A stretch of DNA of 64,000 nt from Bacteroidaceae bacterium (GTDB lineage Bacteria; Bacteroidota; Bacteroidia; Bacteroidales; Bacteroidaceae): positions 1 to 64,000 of the forward strand of contig JAFSAT010000024.1 of the NCBI GenBank assembly GCA_017442185.1, in the 5' to 3' direction. How positions within the stretch are numbered: position 1 is the first letter of the stretch; each line of letters starts with the position of its first letter. The notes under the pieces are model-generated. The model made no database searches. It was not told where the DNA came from and worked only from the letters and a program-made list of their open reading frames with translations. Below, piece after piece: positions 17,826 to 25,534 of this stretch. A program made the translations under genes and the position numbers.

Positions 17826-17882
17826 CTTTGGTGACAGAGTCGTGTGGCATTATCTTTGCTGTATATTAAGTACAGCAAAGAT
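17826..17882 (+). promoter_or_regulatory. Promoter with overlapping inverted repeat upstream of the DUF4834 gene
   Basis: TTTG (17826-17829), 20 bp, then TATCTTTG (17850-17857) is a perfect consensus promoter. The -7 box overlaps the left arm of a 10-bp inverted repeat, CTTTGCTGTA (17853-17862) and TACAGCAAAG (17870-17879), with a 7-bp loop. The right arm, with the following ATA, forms a mirror TATCTTTG on the minus strand (17875-17882). The repeat may be an operator or a 5' mRNA hairpin. Confidence 0.6.
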
Positions 17883-17892
17883 ATTTTTTATT

Positions 17893-18213
17893 ATGAACAT
17901 AATATTTTTTATTGTTTTAATATTTGTGGTAATATTGTTTTTGGCATCTTCGGTTGTGCTATCAATTGTCCGATGGGTGTTGTCGTTGTTCGGACTTGTG
18001 CCGGGTGCAAAATCAAGGCGCGGTACCTCGGAGGGTGGGACGCAGAGAATGTATCACAAAAGAGCCGGTGATGCTTCGTCAAACGGAGGTGCCGCAACCT
18101 CGGGGTGGCATTACTCACCCGAAGCGGAACTGAAACGAAAAAAACGCAAGAAGATTATACAGCAAGATGAGGGGGAATATGTTGATTATGAAGAGATAAA
18201 AAAAAGACGCTGA
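17893..18213 (+). CDS. DUF4834 family small membrane protein
   Basis: The 106-residue protein has one strong N-terminal hydrophobic helix (about residues 2-28, IIFFIVLIFVVILFLASSVV). A basic, Gly/Ser-rich linker follows, and a highly charged C-terminus (KRKKRKKII ... YVDYEEIKKRR). This matches the DUF4834 family of Bacteroidota, of unknown function. I start at 17893 because a consensus promoter lies between it and the upstream in-frame ATG at 17842, which would be upstream of the transcription start. Its end overlaps a terminator hairpin. Confidence 0.75.
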   Translation: MNIIFFIVLIFVVILFLASSVVLSIVRWVLSLFGLVPGAKSRRGTSEGGTQRMYHKRAGDASSNGGAATSGWHYSPEAELKRKKRKKIIQQDEGEYVDYEEIKKRR

Positions 18214-18227
18214 CAGCGTCTTTTTTT
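18198..18227. terminator. Bidirectional terminator between the DUF4834 gene and tadA
   Basis: GACGCT (18206-18211) pairs with AGCGTC (18215-18220) around a 3-nt loop, flanked by eight A on the left and seven T on the right, so it works on both strands. It overlaps the final codons of the plus-strand gene and abuts the tadA stop. Confidence 0.85.
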
Positions 18228-18657
18228 ATCTCCTTTGTTTGAAAAAATCTTTCATCAAGGCTGTTGCTTCAGCGGAGCAGATGCCGCATGTCACTTGTGT
18301 CTTAGGGTGAAGAACATCGGGAGCATAGCGTCGGTAGCCTCGCTTTTCATCGTCGGCACCATAAACTAATCTTCCGAGCTGCGACCAGCTTATTGCGCCG
18401 GCGCACATGGAGCATGGCTCTAAGGTGACATATAGTGTGCAATCGTTCAGATATTTTCCGCCAATGTTGGCTGCGGCTGCTGTTATGGCCTGCATTTCGG
18501 CATGTGCTGTTACGTCGTTGAGCGTTTCTGTAAGATTGTGGGCACGGGCTATTATGCGTCCGTTACACACTGCTACGGCGCCCACGGGTATCTCTCCTAT
18601 TGCAAATGCTTTTTGCGCCTCAATGAGCGCCTGCTTCATATAATATTCGTCTGTCAT
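18226..18657 (-). CDS. tadA: tRNA-specific adenosine deaminase
   Basis: TadA converts A34 to inosine in tRNA-Arg(ACG), which allows wobble reading of CGN codons. The 143-residue protein has the zinc-site motifs of the cytidine/deoxycytidylate deaminase fold: HAE (His52, Glu54 as proton shuttle) and PCSMC (Cys82 and Cys85). The length is normal. It lies 3 bp downstream of the small RHH-like gene and shares its promoter. Confidence 0.95.
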   Translation of the reverse strand: MTDEYYMKQALIEAQKAFAIGEIPVGAVAVCNGRIIARAHNLTETLNDVTAHAEMQAITAAAANIGGKYLNDCTLYVTLEPCSMCAGAISWSQLGRLVYGADDEKRGYRRYAPDVLHPKTQVTCGICSAEATALMKDFFKQRR

Positions 18658-18660
18658 TCT

Positions 18661-18894
18661 TTAACGTCGCATGTCGTGCTCGTTGAACAAGGTAGGGTAG
18701 TCCTCGTCTATGTTCTTGTATATGAATGCGAGAAGTGTTTCGCGTATCCAATTGCTTTTGTTGCTTATCTTGTATTTGCGCAAATAATCGTCTATGATTC
18801 TGTTCTCTTCGTCGCTTACAAGACTTACTATGCGCTTATGGCGCACAGGGGTCACCGGTGATATTGTTGCTTTTAGTGCACTCTTCTTGTTCAT
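18661..18894 (-). CDS. Small ribbon-helix-helix-like hypothetical protein
   Basis: The 77-residue basic protein has a short strand-like segment (RHKRIVSLVSDEE) followed by two helices (ENRIIDDYLRKY and SNWIRETLLAFIYK). This resembles a ribbon-helix-helix DNA-binding core, but the similarity is only by eye. It lies directly upstream of tadA and shares an operon with it. It has no antitoxin-like partner toxin gene. A perfect promoter lies 21 bp upstream. Confidence 0.7.
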   Translation of the reverse strand: MNKKSALKATISPVTPVRHKRIVSLVSDEENRIIDDYLRKYKISNKSNWIRETLLAFIYKNIDEDYPTLFNEHDMRR

Positions 18895-18914
18895 TTTAAG
18901 TCTGTTTCCATTGG

Positions 18915-18945
18915 CAAAAATACATCTTTTTGTTCTAAATACAAA
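18915..18945 (-). promoter_or_regulatory. Promoter of the RHH-like gene and tadA
   Basis: On the minus strand TTTG (18942-18945), 19 bp, TATTTTTG (18915-18922) is an exact consensus. Transcription should start near 18908, leaving a leader of about 14 nt. Confidence 0.65.
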
Positions 18946-18951
18946 CTTTTG

Positions 18952-18983
18952 TTTGTCTTTTAGATAGGTATGTGTTATCTTAG
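18952..18983 (+). promoter_or_regulatory. Promoter of yraN and birA group
   Basis: TTTG (18952-18955), 20 bp, TATCTTAG (18976-18983; one mismatch) fits the consensus. It is divergent from, and only 7 bp away from, the -33 box of the promoter reading the other way. Confidence 0.55.
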
Positions 18984-19006
18984 CGGTTAGTTTTATAAAG
19001 AGATAT

Positions 19007-19372
19007 ATGGCAGAGCATAATCTTTTTGGAGTGAGAGGCGAGGCTATTGCTGCGCGTTACCTTTTAGAAAAAGGGTTCATCATACATGAGTGTAATTGGC
19101 GCAGCGGACACAAGGAGATTGACATTGTCGCACAAGAGGATGATGTGCTGGTGTTTGTTGAGGTTAAGACGCGCCGAAATGATACCTATGGCGATGCTTC
19201 GGATGCGGTTACGCCCATGAAGATGCGGCGCCTTATTTTTGCAGCCGAGTCTTATATTAAAATGAAAGAGCTTGATATGGATGTTCGCTTCGACATAATC
19301 ACCGTGGTGGGCTGTGGCGATGAGTGTAGTGTGGAGCATATTCGTGAAGCATTTTATCCCGGAATATCATGA
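19007..19372 (+). CDS. YraN/UPF0102 family endonuclease-like protein
   Basis: The 121-residue protein has the restriction-endonuclease-like core of the YraN family: GEAIAARYL, then KEIDIVAQ and VFVEVKTRR, giving the E...D...ExK arrangement of nuclease metal sites. The family is widespread and its role is unsettled (proposed in DNA recombination or repair). It overlaps the following YjbR gene by four bases (ATGA), so translation is coupled. Confidence 0.9.
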   Translation: MAEHNLFGVRGEAIAARYLLEKGFIIHECNWRSGHKEIDIVAQEDDVLVFVEVKTRRNDTYGDASDAVTPMKMRRLIFAAESYIKMKELDMDVRFDIITVVGCGDECSVEHIREAFYPGIS

Positions 19373-19716
19373 ACATAGAGGATGCCAGAATATATTGTTT
19401 GAGCATGCAAGGGGCAAGCGAAGATTTTCCTTTTGACGAAACAACATTGGTTTTTCGTGTAGAGAACAAAATATTTGCGTGTGTCGACCTGATGAACACC
19501 GAGTGGTTTTGCGTGAAATGCAATCCCGAACGTGCCATAGAATTGCGTGATGCCTACGATGCAATAAAACCCGCGTGGCATTGGAACAAAAAATATTGGA
19601 ATCAGCTTGATATTGAGCGTCTGCCCGACTCGTTGGTGCGTGAACTTATATCTCATTCTTACGATGAGGTTCTCAAAAAATTACCAAAGAAAGTACGTGC
19701 TATTTATGGAAAATAG
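19369..19716 (+). CDS. MmcQ/YjbR family DNA-binding-like protein
   Basis: The 115-residue protein has the CyaY-like alpha/beta fold signature of the YjbR family: FPFDETTLVFRVENKIFACV, then CNPERAIELRDAY and the WNQLDIE segment. The family is often annotated as DNA-binding but its biological role is unknown. It overlaps yraN upstream and birA downstream (by 11 bp). Confidence 0.88.
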   Translation: MNIEDARIYCLSMQGASEDFPFDETTLVFRVENKIFACVDLMNTEWFCVKCNPERAIELRDAYDAIKPAWHWNKKYWNQLDIERLPDSLVRELISHSYDEVLKKLPKKVRAIYGK

Positions 19717-20473
19717 TACCCTGACATATTATAAAGTGCATCTGCCGTTGGTGGATTCCACAAATAAATATATACGTGAGAATGCCAACGAACTGTGGCA
19801 AATCTCCAACGGAGCGACGGCTCTTGTGGTGAGTGCCGATGCGCAGAGTGCAGGGCGAGGGCAAATGGGCAATGTGTGGAACTCCGATGCCTGCAAGAAT
19901 CTGCTCGTAAGCATAATGATGCGCCCCATGTTTCTCAAAGTTACAACGCAATTTCGTCTGTCGCAAATATCGGCCTTGGCTGTTTGTGCCACAATGCAGA
20001 GGTTTGGTATTCATGCACAGCTAAAGTGGCCGAATGATGTATATGCCGATAGAAAAAAACTTGCAGGTATTCTCGTAGAACTCGATTACAGCGGACAATG
20101 TATCGAGCAGGCAGTGGTGGGGATTGGTCTTAATGTTAATCAAACAGAATTTTGCACAATGGAGCGTGTGCCGGTTTCAATGAAGATGCTCACAGGAGCA
20201 GATTACGTTGTAGGCGAAGTGCAATCTGCGTTGCTCGACGAGATGTCGCAGCTCTATGACATGTTGTGCAGTGGCAGGCACGAATATATTGCAAATTGCT
20301 ACGCATCAATGTTAATGGGTAGAGACGAGTATATGCAATATGCAGATGCCGGGGGCCGCTTTGCTGCACGCATCGAAGATGTGCTTCCCGACGGTCGGCT
20401 GATGCTGCGACGGCATAATAACACCTTATCTGTATATGCTTTCAAAGAGGTTGAGATGCTTCTTAATACCTGA
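19706..20473 (+). CDS. birA: Biotin--[acetyl-CoA-carboxylase] ligase
   Basis: The enzyme activates biotin as biotinyl-AMP and attaches it to the carboxylase carrier protein. The 255-residue protein contains the ligase motifs GRGQMGNVW (residues 50-58) and LKWPNDVY (106-113) followed by KLAGILVEL. It lacks the N-terminal winged-helix of E. coli BirA, so it is a monofunctional ligase that does not repress the biotin operon. I use the ATG at 19706, inside the end of the YjbR gene, because MENSTLTYYKV leads straight into the catalytic domain. The longer frame from 19607 is a shadow of the upstream gene. Confidence 0.92.
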   Translation: MENSTLTYYKVHLPLVDSTNKYIRENANELWQISNGATALVVSADAQSAGRGQMGNVWNSDACKNLLVSIMMRPMFLKVTTQFRLSQISALAVCATMQRFGIHAQLKWPNDVYADRKKLAGILVELDYSGQCIEQAVVGIGLNVNQTEFCTMERVPVSMKMLTGADYVVGEVQSALLDEMSQLYDMLCSGRHEYIANCYASMLMGRDEYMQYADAGGRFAARIEDVLPDGRLMLRRHNNTLSVYAFKEVEMLLNT

Positions 20474-20597
20474 TGTCTCTGAATACTGTTTCAAAAGAAT
20501 AGGAAAATCCCCATTCCATAATAGGAGATTTACCCAAAAAAACAGAATAATATTAATTAAATTCGCAACGTAAAAGTATATCTAAAACAATATAGCC

Positions 20598-21719
20598 ATG
20601 AAACAGTTGATGTTGATATTATTGTTAAGTCTTCCGTTGATGCTGGCGGCACAGGTAGACGATATGTATTTTGTCCCAAAGAAAAAAAATACACAAACCA
20701 CACAAAGTGAAACTAAGCAGATTGAAAATGCACGTATGCTTACTACTCAGGAACGTTACTCGAACGATTCAATGGTGAATGGTCGCGACGAGGATGAGTA
20801 TAATCGCCGATACGGCAAATCTGTCGATAGGGATGAATACAGTTACGAACAAGAATCTGAGTATAGCGAAGATGAATACGAAGAAGATGATATAGACTAT
20901 CGCTATTCGTCACGCATACTGCGTTTCCACAGCCCCCGAAGAGTGATGCTGAGCAGCCCTTGGTATTGGGATATTGTCTACACCAGCGGTGTCGACAATT
21001 GGATAATATGTGACGACGGCATATATTGGGATTTATATCCTACATGGTACTATTCATCGTGGTACTATCCCTCGTGGAGCTCTTGGGGATTTTCCTTCCA
21101 TTGGAACAGCGGATGGTGGCCGCACCATTATTGCCATCACCCTTATTATCCTTATTATCATCACCACCATCATTATAATCCTCATTGGGGAGGTCATCAT
21201 GGCGGCCATACTATTATCGGTGGGCCTTCGTTCCGCGACAACAGACGTCCATACGTGGCAAATTTGCGCACAGGAACGCTCACAAGCGGTAATAGAAGGC
21301 ACAGCACGACAAGAGGAGGCAACGCCTCCACGTTAAAGGAGGATGGCAAAAGAGGTTCTGCCGGCAGTACCGTAACAGGCAACATACGTCGCAGTGATGA
21401 TAATAATCAGGGACGTGCAAGAGGAACAGTAAATCGCGAACGTGACAGGAGCGGGCGCACACCGGCAGTGAATCGCTCTTCGTCGGGTAATGAGAGGAAT
21501 TACAATCGTCCCAGCAGCACACGAAGCACGTCGCGTTCATCAAACGTAGAACGTTCATCCTCATCGTCGCGCAGTTCGAGGGAAACGGTTACACGCAGCA
21601 GCACGCAAAGCACGTCGCGTTCATCAAACGTAGAACGTTCATCCTCATCGTCGCGCAGTTCGAGAGGAGCGGTATCGCGCGGCAGTGGCGGTGGCAGTTC
21701 GCGCGGCGGACGCAGATAA
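20598..21719 (+). CDS. Secreted low-complexity protein rich in His, Trp/Tyr and Ser/Arg
   Basis: The 373-residue protein has a clear signal peptide (LMLILLLSLPLMLAAQ). It then shows three unusual compositional zones: an acidic Tyr/Glu/Asp region (about 55-105), an aromatic and histidine-rich middle (YYPSWSSWGFSFHWNSGWW, then HHYCHHPYYPYYHHHHH, about 120-210), and a Ser/Arg-rich C-terminal third. The C-terminus contains a duplicated 28-residue segment. I do not recognise a family with a known function. The His cluster could bind metal and the tail could bind a polyanion, but both are guesses. An outer-membrane protein of the FadL type follows 80 bp downstream and may be co-transcribed. Confidence 0.75.
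   Translation: MKQLMLILLLSLPLMLAAQVDDMYFVPKKKNTQTTQSETKQIENARMLTTQERYSNDSMVNGRDEDEYNRRYGKSVDRDEYSYEQESEYSEDEYEEDDIDYRYSSRILRFHSPRRVMLSSPWYWDIVYTSGVDNWIICDDGIYWDLYPTWYYSSWYYPSWSSWGFSFHWNSGWWPHHYCHHPYYPYYHHHHHYNPHWGGHHGGHTIIGGPSFRDNRRPYVANLRTGTLTSGNRRHSTTRGGNASTLKEDGKRGSAGSTVTGNIRRSDDNNQGRARGTVNRERDRSGRTPAVNRSSSGNERNYNRPSSTRSTSRSSNVERSSSSSRSSRETVTRSSTQSTSRSSNVERSSSSSRSSRGAVSRGSGGGSSRGGRR
21513..21664 (+). repeat. 84-bp-period direct repeat inside the Ser/Arg-rich coding region
   Basis: A 68-bp block at 21513-21580 recurs at 21597-21664 with two mismatches. The period of 84 bp keeps the reading frame (28 residues), so the protein has a duplicated STSRSSNVERSSSSSRSSR segment. Such repeats allow in-frame length change by slippage. 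Confidence 0.9.
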
Positions 21720-21799
21720 CATCCGCTGATTGGATTATCGAGGAGGCATCTCTTACAAAAGAATATAAGAAAACAGACCTTTGAAAAAATAGAAACATC

Positions 21800-23368
21800 A
21801 TGAGAAAATATATATTCACAGCAATATTGATGATTGCAGCAACAGCTTCAGCGCAAAGCTCGTACGAAGCTGTAAGGCTCTTGAACTCAGACCTTGTGGG
21901 AACTGCACGATATATCGGAATGGGCGGCTCAATGGCTTCGCTCGGAACAGATATTTCGGTAATGGGTACAAATCCCGCCGGAACGGCTCTTTACCGCTCC
22001 AACGATGTAATGCTCACCGCCGGTCTTTCCACTGCGAAGAACGAGGTGAAAATGGCCGGGACTGTAAGTAAAAACGATAATACGTTCTTCTCGATAGACA
22101 ATGCCGGAGTGGTTATGGCAAATAATATTGATAGCGGTATTCTGAAATTTCTTAATGTCGGCTTCAATTACAAAAGACGCAACAACCTGCAACGTGAATT
22201 TGCCATGGCAGGTGCCACAGGCGGCTATTCTCAAATGTATCAGATGCAGGCGCTCTACGATGCCCCGGATATACCTTTCGATATCGCAGAAATGAGCCCG
22301 CAATACTATACATCGCTCGAGTATTCATGGCTTGCACTTTTGGCTGCCGATGGAGGATTGTTGTATGAGGGATATTACGATGAAGATAATAATATTATAG
22401 ACCAAGGTGCTTTGAACTACGATAGTGATTATATGCTGTATGCCTCCGACGAGCAGGGAGGAGTGGATCTTGTAGAGTGTAACCTGTCATGCAATCTGAA
22501 CGATCGTGTATATCTTGGTGTTACATTGGGCTTTCACAGTGTAGATTATAGTCGCTATTCGTACTATGGCGAGGATTATGGCGATGAGGTTGTATACACC
22601 ATATATAATAACTATGAGACAAAAGGCTCGGGTTTCGATTTAAAGTTAGGTGCCATATTCCGCCCCTTTGAAGAGTCGCCTTTCAGATTTGGAATTGCAG
22701 TGCACACACCCACATGGTATCAGCTCACCGACCGCATGTCGGCCGAGATTGAAGGTCATAAAACCGATTTTGTTCCCGGTTATATGAATACAGTAAGCTA
22801 CGATGCCTATGGCGACGATTATTATGTAGACTACAACCTGAGAACACCCTGGCGATATAATGTCAGCGCAGCGTATACATTCGGCAATTATTTGGCGCTG
22901 AATGCCGAATATGAATACTCCGATTATACTACGGCCGAGATGGAGTATTCCGACTCTTATTTCCCGAAGAATATGCCCGTAAACGAGGAATTCAAGAGTA
23001 ATATGAGGGGAGTAAGCTCTTATAAAATAGGTGCGGAATTTAAATTCGATAAGAGCTTCAGCATGCGTTGCGGATATAATCACGTTACGACGCCCTTTAA
23101 GAAAGGTGCAGCAAAGTATATGCTTCTGACCAACGACACTAACACTGAATATCTAAACAGTTTGGAGACAAATAATTACTCTGTCGGAATAGGTTATCGT
23201 GGAACAACTTTTTATGCTGATGCTTCGTTCCTTTTTACCGTGCAGGATGCAGAATTTTATCCTTTCTATGATACGTATGTAGAAAATGATATCAGATATT
23301 CAAATCCCGGTGCCAAGGTTACATCTACGACCGACCGTCTTGTATTTACTTTGGGAATGAGATTCTAA
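21800..23368 (+). CDS. OmpP1/FadL-family outer-membrane protein
   Basis: The 522-residue protein has a signal peptide (FTAILMIAATASA) and the family N-terminus ARYIGMGGSMASLGTDIS followed by NPAG. The remainder is rich in alternating aromatic beta-strands and ends in Phe (LGMRF), the usual outer-membrane barrel terminus. FadL-type barrels pass hydrophobic compounds such as fatty acids or aromatics. The substrate of the Bacteroidota branch is not established. It converges with the DUF4421 gene. Confidence 0.85.
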   Translation: MRKYIFTAILMIAATASAQSSYEAVRLLNSDLVGTARYIGMGGSMASLGTDISVMGTNPAGTALYRSNDVMLTAGLSTAKNEVKMAGTVSKNDNTFFSIDNAGVVMANNIDSGILKFLNVGFNYKRRNNLQREFAMAGATGGYSQMYQMQALYDAPDIPFDIAEMSPQYYTSLEYSWLALLAADGGLLYEGYYDEDNNIIDQGALNYDSDYMLYASDEQGGVDLVECNLSCNLNDRVYLGVTLGFHSVDYSRYSYYGEDYGDEVVYTIYNNYETKGSGFDLKLGAIFRPFEESPFRFGIAVHTPTWYQLTDRMSAEIEGHKTDFVPGYMNTVSYDAYGDDYYVDYNLRTPWRYNVSAAYTFGNYLALNAEYEYSDYTTAEMEYSDSYFPKNMPVNEEFKSNMRGVSSYKIGAEFKFDKSFSMRCGYNHVTTPFKKGAAKYMLLTNDTNTEYLNSLETNNYSVGIGYRGTTFYADASFLFTVQDAEFYPFYDTYVENDIRYSNPGAKVTSTTDRLVFTLGMRF

Positions 23369-23410
23369 ACACGATGTTCTCTTTGGCGGGGGAGCAACCT
23401 TTGCGGCCAC

Positions 23411-24499
23411 CTATTTTTTGAATAGATTTATGCCGGCGTATATGTTTATCGTGCCGAACCCGTTTACTATCGAGAGATTACTTTTGCGGTATGAGTAGGT
23501 GTGTGAGATAAGTGATGCGCCTACGAAATACCGCGAATTATTGTATACAACTGCGGTGCGAAATATAAAGTCGAAGTTTATGTTTTTTATGAAATCTTCC
23601 CCATCTTCGAATTTGAACGAGGTGTTTTTGTAACCTATTGCCGGTGTTGCCGATATATTGGCAAGGCAATTCTTTGCGAATACCCAATTGTAGGAATAAC
23701 CGAGGTTGATGCTGTAGTCTTTATATTTTATTTTGTTGAATTTGAGCGTTGGCGACATTCCGGCCTGTATACCGAGGTCGAACTTCTCGGGGTTGATGTT
23801 GAACGACTGTTCCGAATAGTTTATGCCTAATATGAACGAGCCGCAGCTGAGACGTTGGTTGGTTGTTTGGCTGTATGCAGCAGGATATGAGAAATTCTTG
23901 TTGTTGAATATATAGTAGATGTTTACTCCACGTTGGTCTACCGATATTCCGTTGAATCTCCTGCTGTATGTGTTTATCTCTTTTCCATCGGAATCTTTTA
24001 TTCCGCTGATGCCTCTTATCTTGAAACCCTCGCTGCGCTTTCGATAGAATATGTCGATGCCTACTTTTGAGGTATAAAAACTGAAGTTCCAATCGGTCTT
24101 GGCGTTGCTTTTGTTTATGTCGAATGCCCAACCAAGAAACAGCCACTTCCATCCTATATATATGCCGAGCTTATCGCTGTTGTCCGGTGACAGGGTTATA
24201 CTTTGATTGCTTGCAGGAGCGGAGAAACGATAATACTCGTAGTAGTTCATATACTGAGCCATAAGGGTCAGTCTGTATTTGTTTGGTGTTACGTATATTG
24301 TATCTTTTTGGTCGAGGTATTTTTCAATTACATCTTCTGTTTTACTTATGCTTTGTTGTGTGTAATTAATAACTTTCTGTGGGTATTTCAAGATTTGAGC
24401 ACGGCACTCCTGTGCATTACTCTTTACACTCATTAATGTGGATAGTATTATAATAGTGAGTGTGAGGAATTTTGCGTATCTCGGTCTTACCCTTTTCAT
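23411..24499 (-). CDS. DUF4421 family outer-membrane protein
   Basis: The 362-residue protein has a signal peptide (TIIILSTLMSVKSNA), a short region containing QKDTIYVTPNKY, and beta-strand-rich sequence with the family hallmark GIYIGWKWLFLGWAFDI. DUF4421 proteins occur in Bacteroidota and are predicted beta-barrels of unknown function. It is the last gene of a five-gene minus-strand group of mostly envelope proteins. Confidence 0.82.
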   Translation of the reverse strand: MKRVRPRYAKFLTLTIIILSTLMSVKSNAQECRAQILKYPQKVINYTQQSISKTEDVIEKYLDQKDTIYVTPNKYRLTLMAQYMNYYEYYRFSAPASNQSITLSPDNSDKLGIYIGWKWLFLGWAFDINKSNAKTDWNFSFYTSKVGIDIFYRKRSEGFKIRGISGIKDSDGKEINTYSRRFNGISVDQRGVNIYYIFNNKNFSYPAAYSQTTNQRLSCGSFILGINYSEQSFNINPEKFDLGIQAGMSPTLKFNKIKYKDYSINLGYSYNWVFAKNCLANISATPAIGYKNTSFKFEDGEDFIKNINFDFIFRTAVVYNNSRYFVGASLISHTYSYRKSNLSIVNGFGTINIYAGINLFKK

Positions 24500-24538
24500 T
24501 CTTTTTGGGGGGATGGCTATGGTCTCTTTGACGTTGGT

Positions 24539-25519
24539 TTATAGAATCTTACCCAAAATCTTGTCCATAACCCAATTGGTGGGTGTGGCGCTTATGCTGT
24601 CGCAGGTGCAAACGGCGTTGTGTTGCAGATGTTCTACTATGTTTTTTATCAGGGGCAGTTGAACGTATGTCGGGTTGGGTATTTTAAATTCTTCTATTCC
24701 GTTCTCTCCTGTGAATTGTATCGGTTCAAAGGTGAACACCGAGAATCGGAGTGTGCCGTTGCTTCCGAATATCTCTATATGGTCTTCTTTGGCAATTTCG
24801 TTTGCTGCGAAGCACCACGAACCGGAACCCGGTATGCCTGTCTCGAATTTGAAGCATGCGCTTACTGTGTCTTCGGCTTTGTATAGTCCTCGGCGGTTTG
24901 CTGTGTAGCCCTCGGCTTCGAGTATGCAACCGAACATGTCTTGCAGCAGGTCTAATTGGTGGGCGGCAAGGTCGTAGAAGTAGCCACCGCCGGCAATGTC
25001 GGGTTGTACGCGCCAAGGGAGATTGTCGCGGTTGTAATCGAGGTCGCGGGGAGGAACTGAGAAGCGTATCTGGATGTTCAGAATCCGGCCCAAACGGGGA
25101 AGTAATTCTTTCACTTTGTGGAAGTAGGGAAGGTAGCGACGGTAGTATGCCACAAAGCAGGGTATGCCTGTCTCGCGTGATATGCGGTTTATGCGGGCAC
25201 AATCTTCGTAATTTGCGGCGAGTGGTTTTTCTACGTATACGGGCTTGCCCGACTTCATGGCCATTATGGCGTATGTGGCGTGTGACGAGGGTGGGGTGGC
25301 TATGTATATGGCATTTACCTCGGGGTCGTCTATCAGCTCTTGGGCATCGGTGTACCAATTGGGAATATTGAATTGTTGGGCATATTCTTTGGTGCGTTCT
25401 TTGTCTCGCCCCATAACGGCTACAACTTGTGAGCCTTTTATCATATTAAATGCGGGGCCGCTTTTCTTTTTGGTGGCTTCGCCACAGCCTATGAACCCCC
25501 ATTTTATGTTCACATTCAT
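24539..25519 (-). CDS. Gfo/Idh/MocA family oxidoreductase
   Basis: The 326-residue protein has an N-terminal NAD(P)-binding Rossmann fold (WGFIGCGEATKKKSGPAF), the family EKPLA motif and a C-terminal alpha/beta substrate domain including GGGYFYDLAAHQLDLL with the conserved His. Members oxidise or reduce sugars, inositols or related polyols. The substrate is not predictable. No signal peptide is present. It is flanked by outer-membrane protein genes in the same direction. Confidence 0.9.
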   Translation of the reverse strand: MNVNIKWGFIGCGEATKKKSGPAFNMIKGSQVVAVMGRDKERTKEYAQQFNIPNWYTDAQELIDDPEVNAIYIATPPSSHATYAIMAMKSGKPVYVEKPLAANYEDCARINRISRETGIPCFVAYYRRYLPYFHKVKELLPRLGRILNIQIRFSVPPRDLDYNRDNLPWRVQPDIAGGGYFYDLAAHQLDLLQDMFGCILEAEGYTANRRGLYKAEDTVSACFKFETGIPGSGSWCFAANEIAKEDHIEIFGSNGTLRFSVFTFEPIQFTGENGIEEFKIPNPTYVQLPLIKNIVEHLQHNAVCTCDSISATPTNWVMDKILGKIL

Positions 25520-25534
25520 GAGCTTTTTGTTTGT

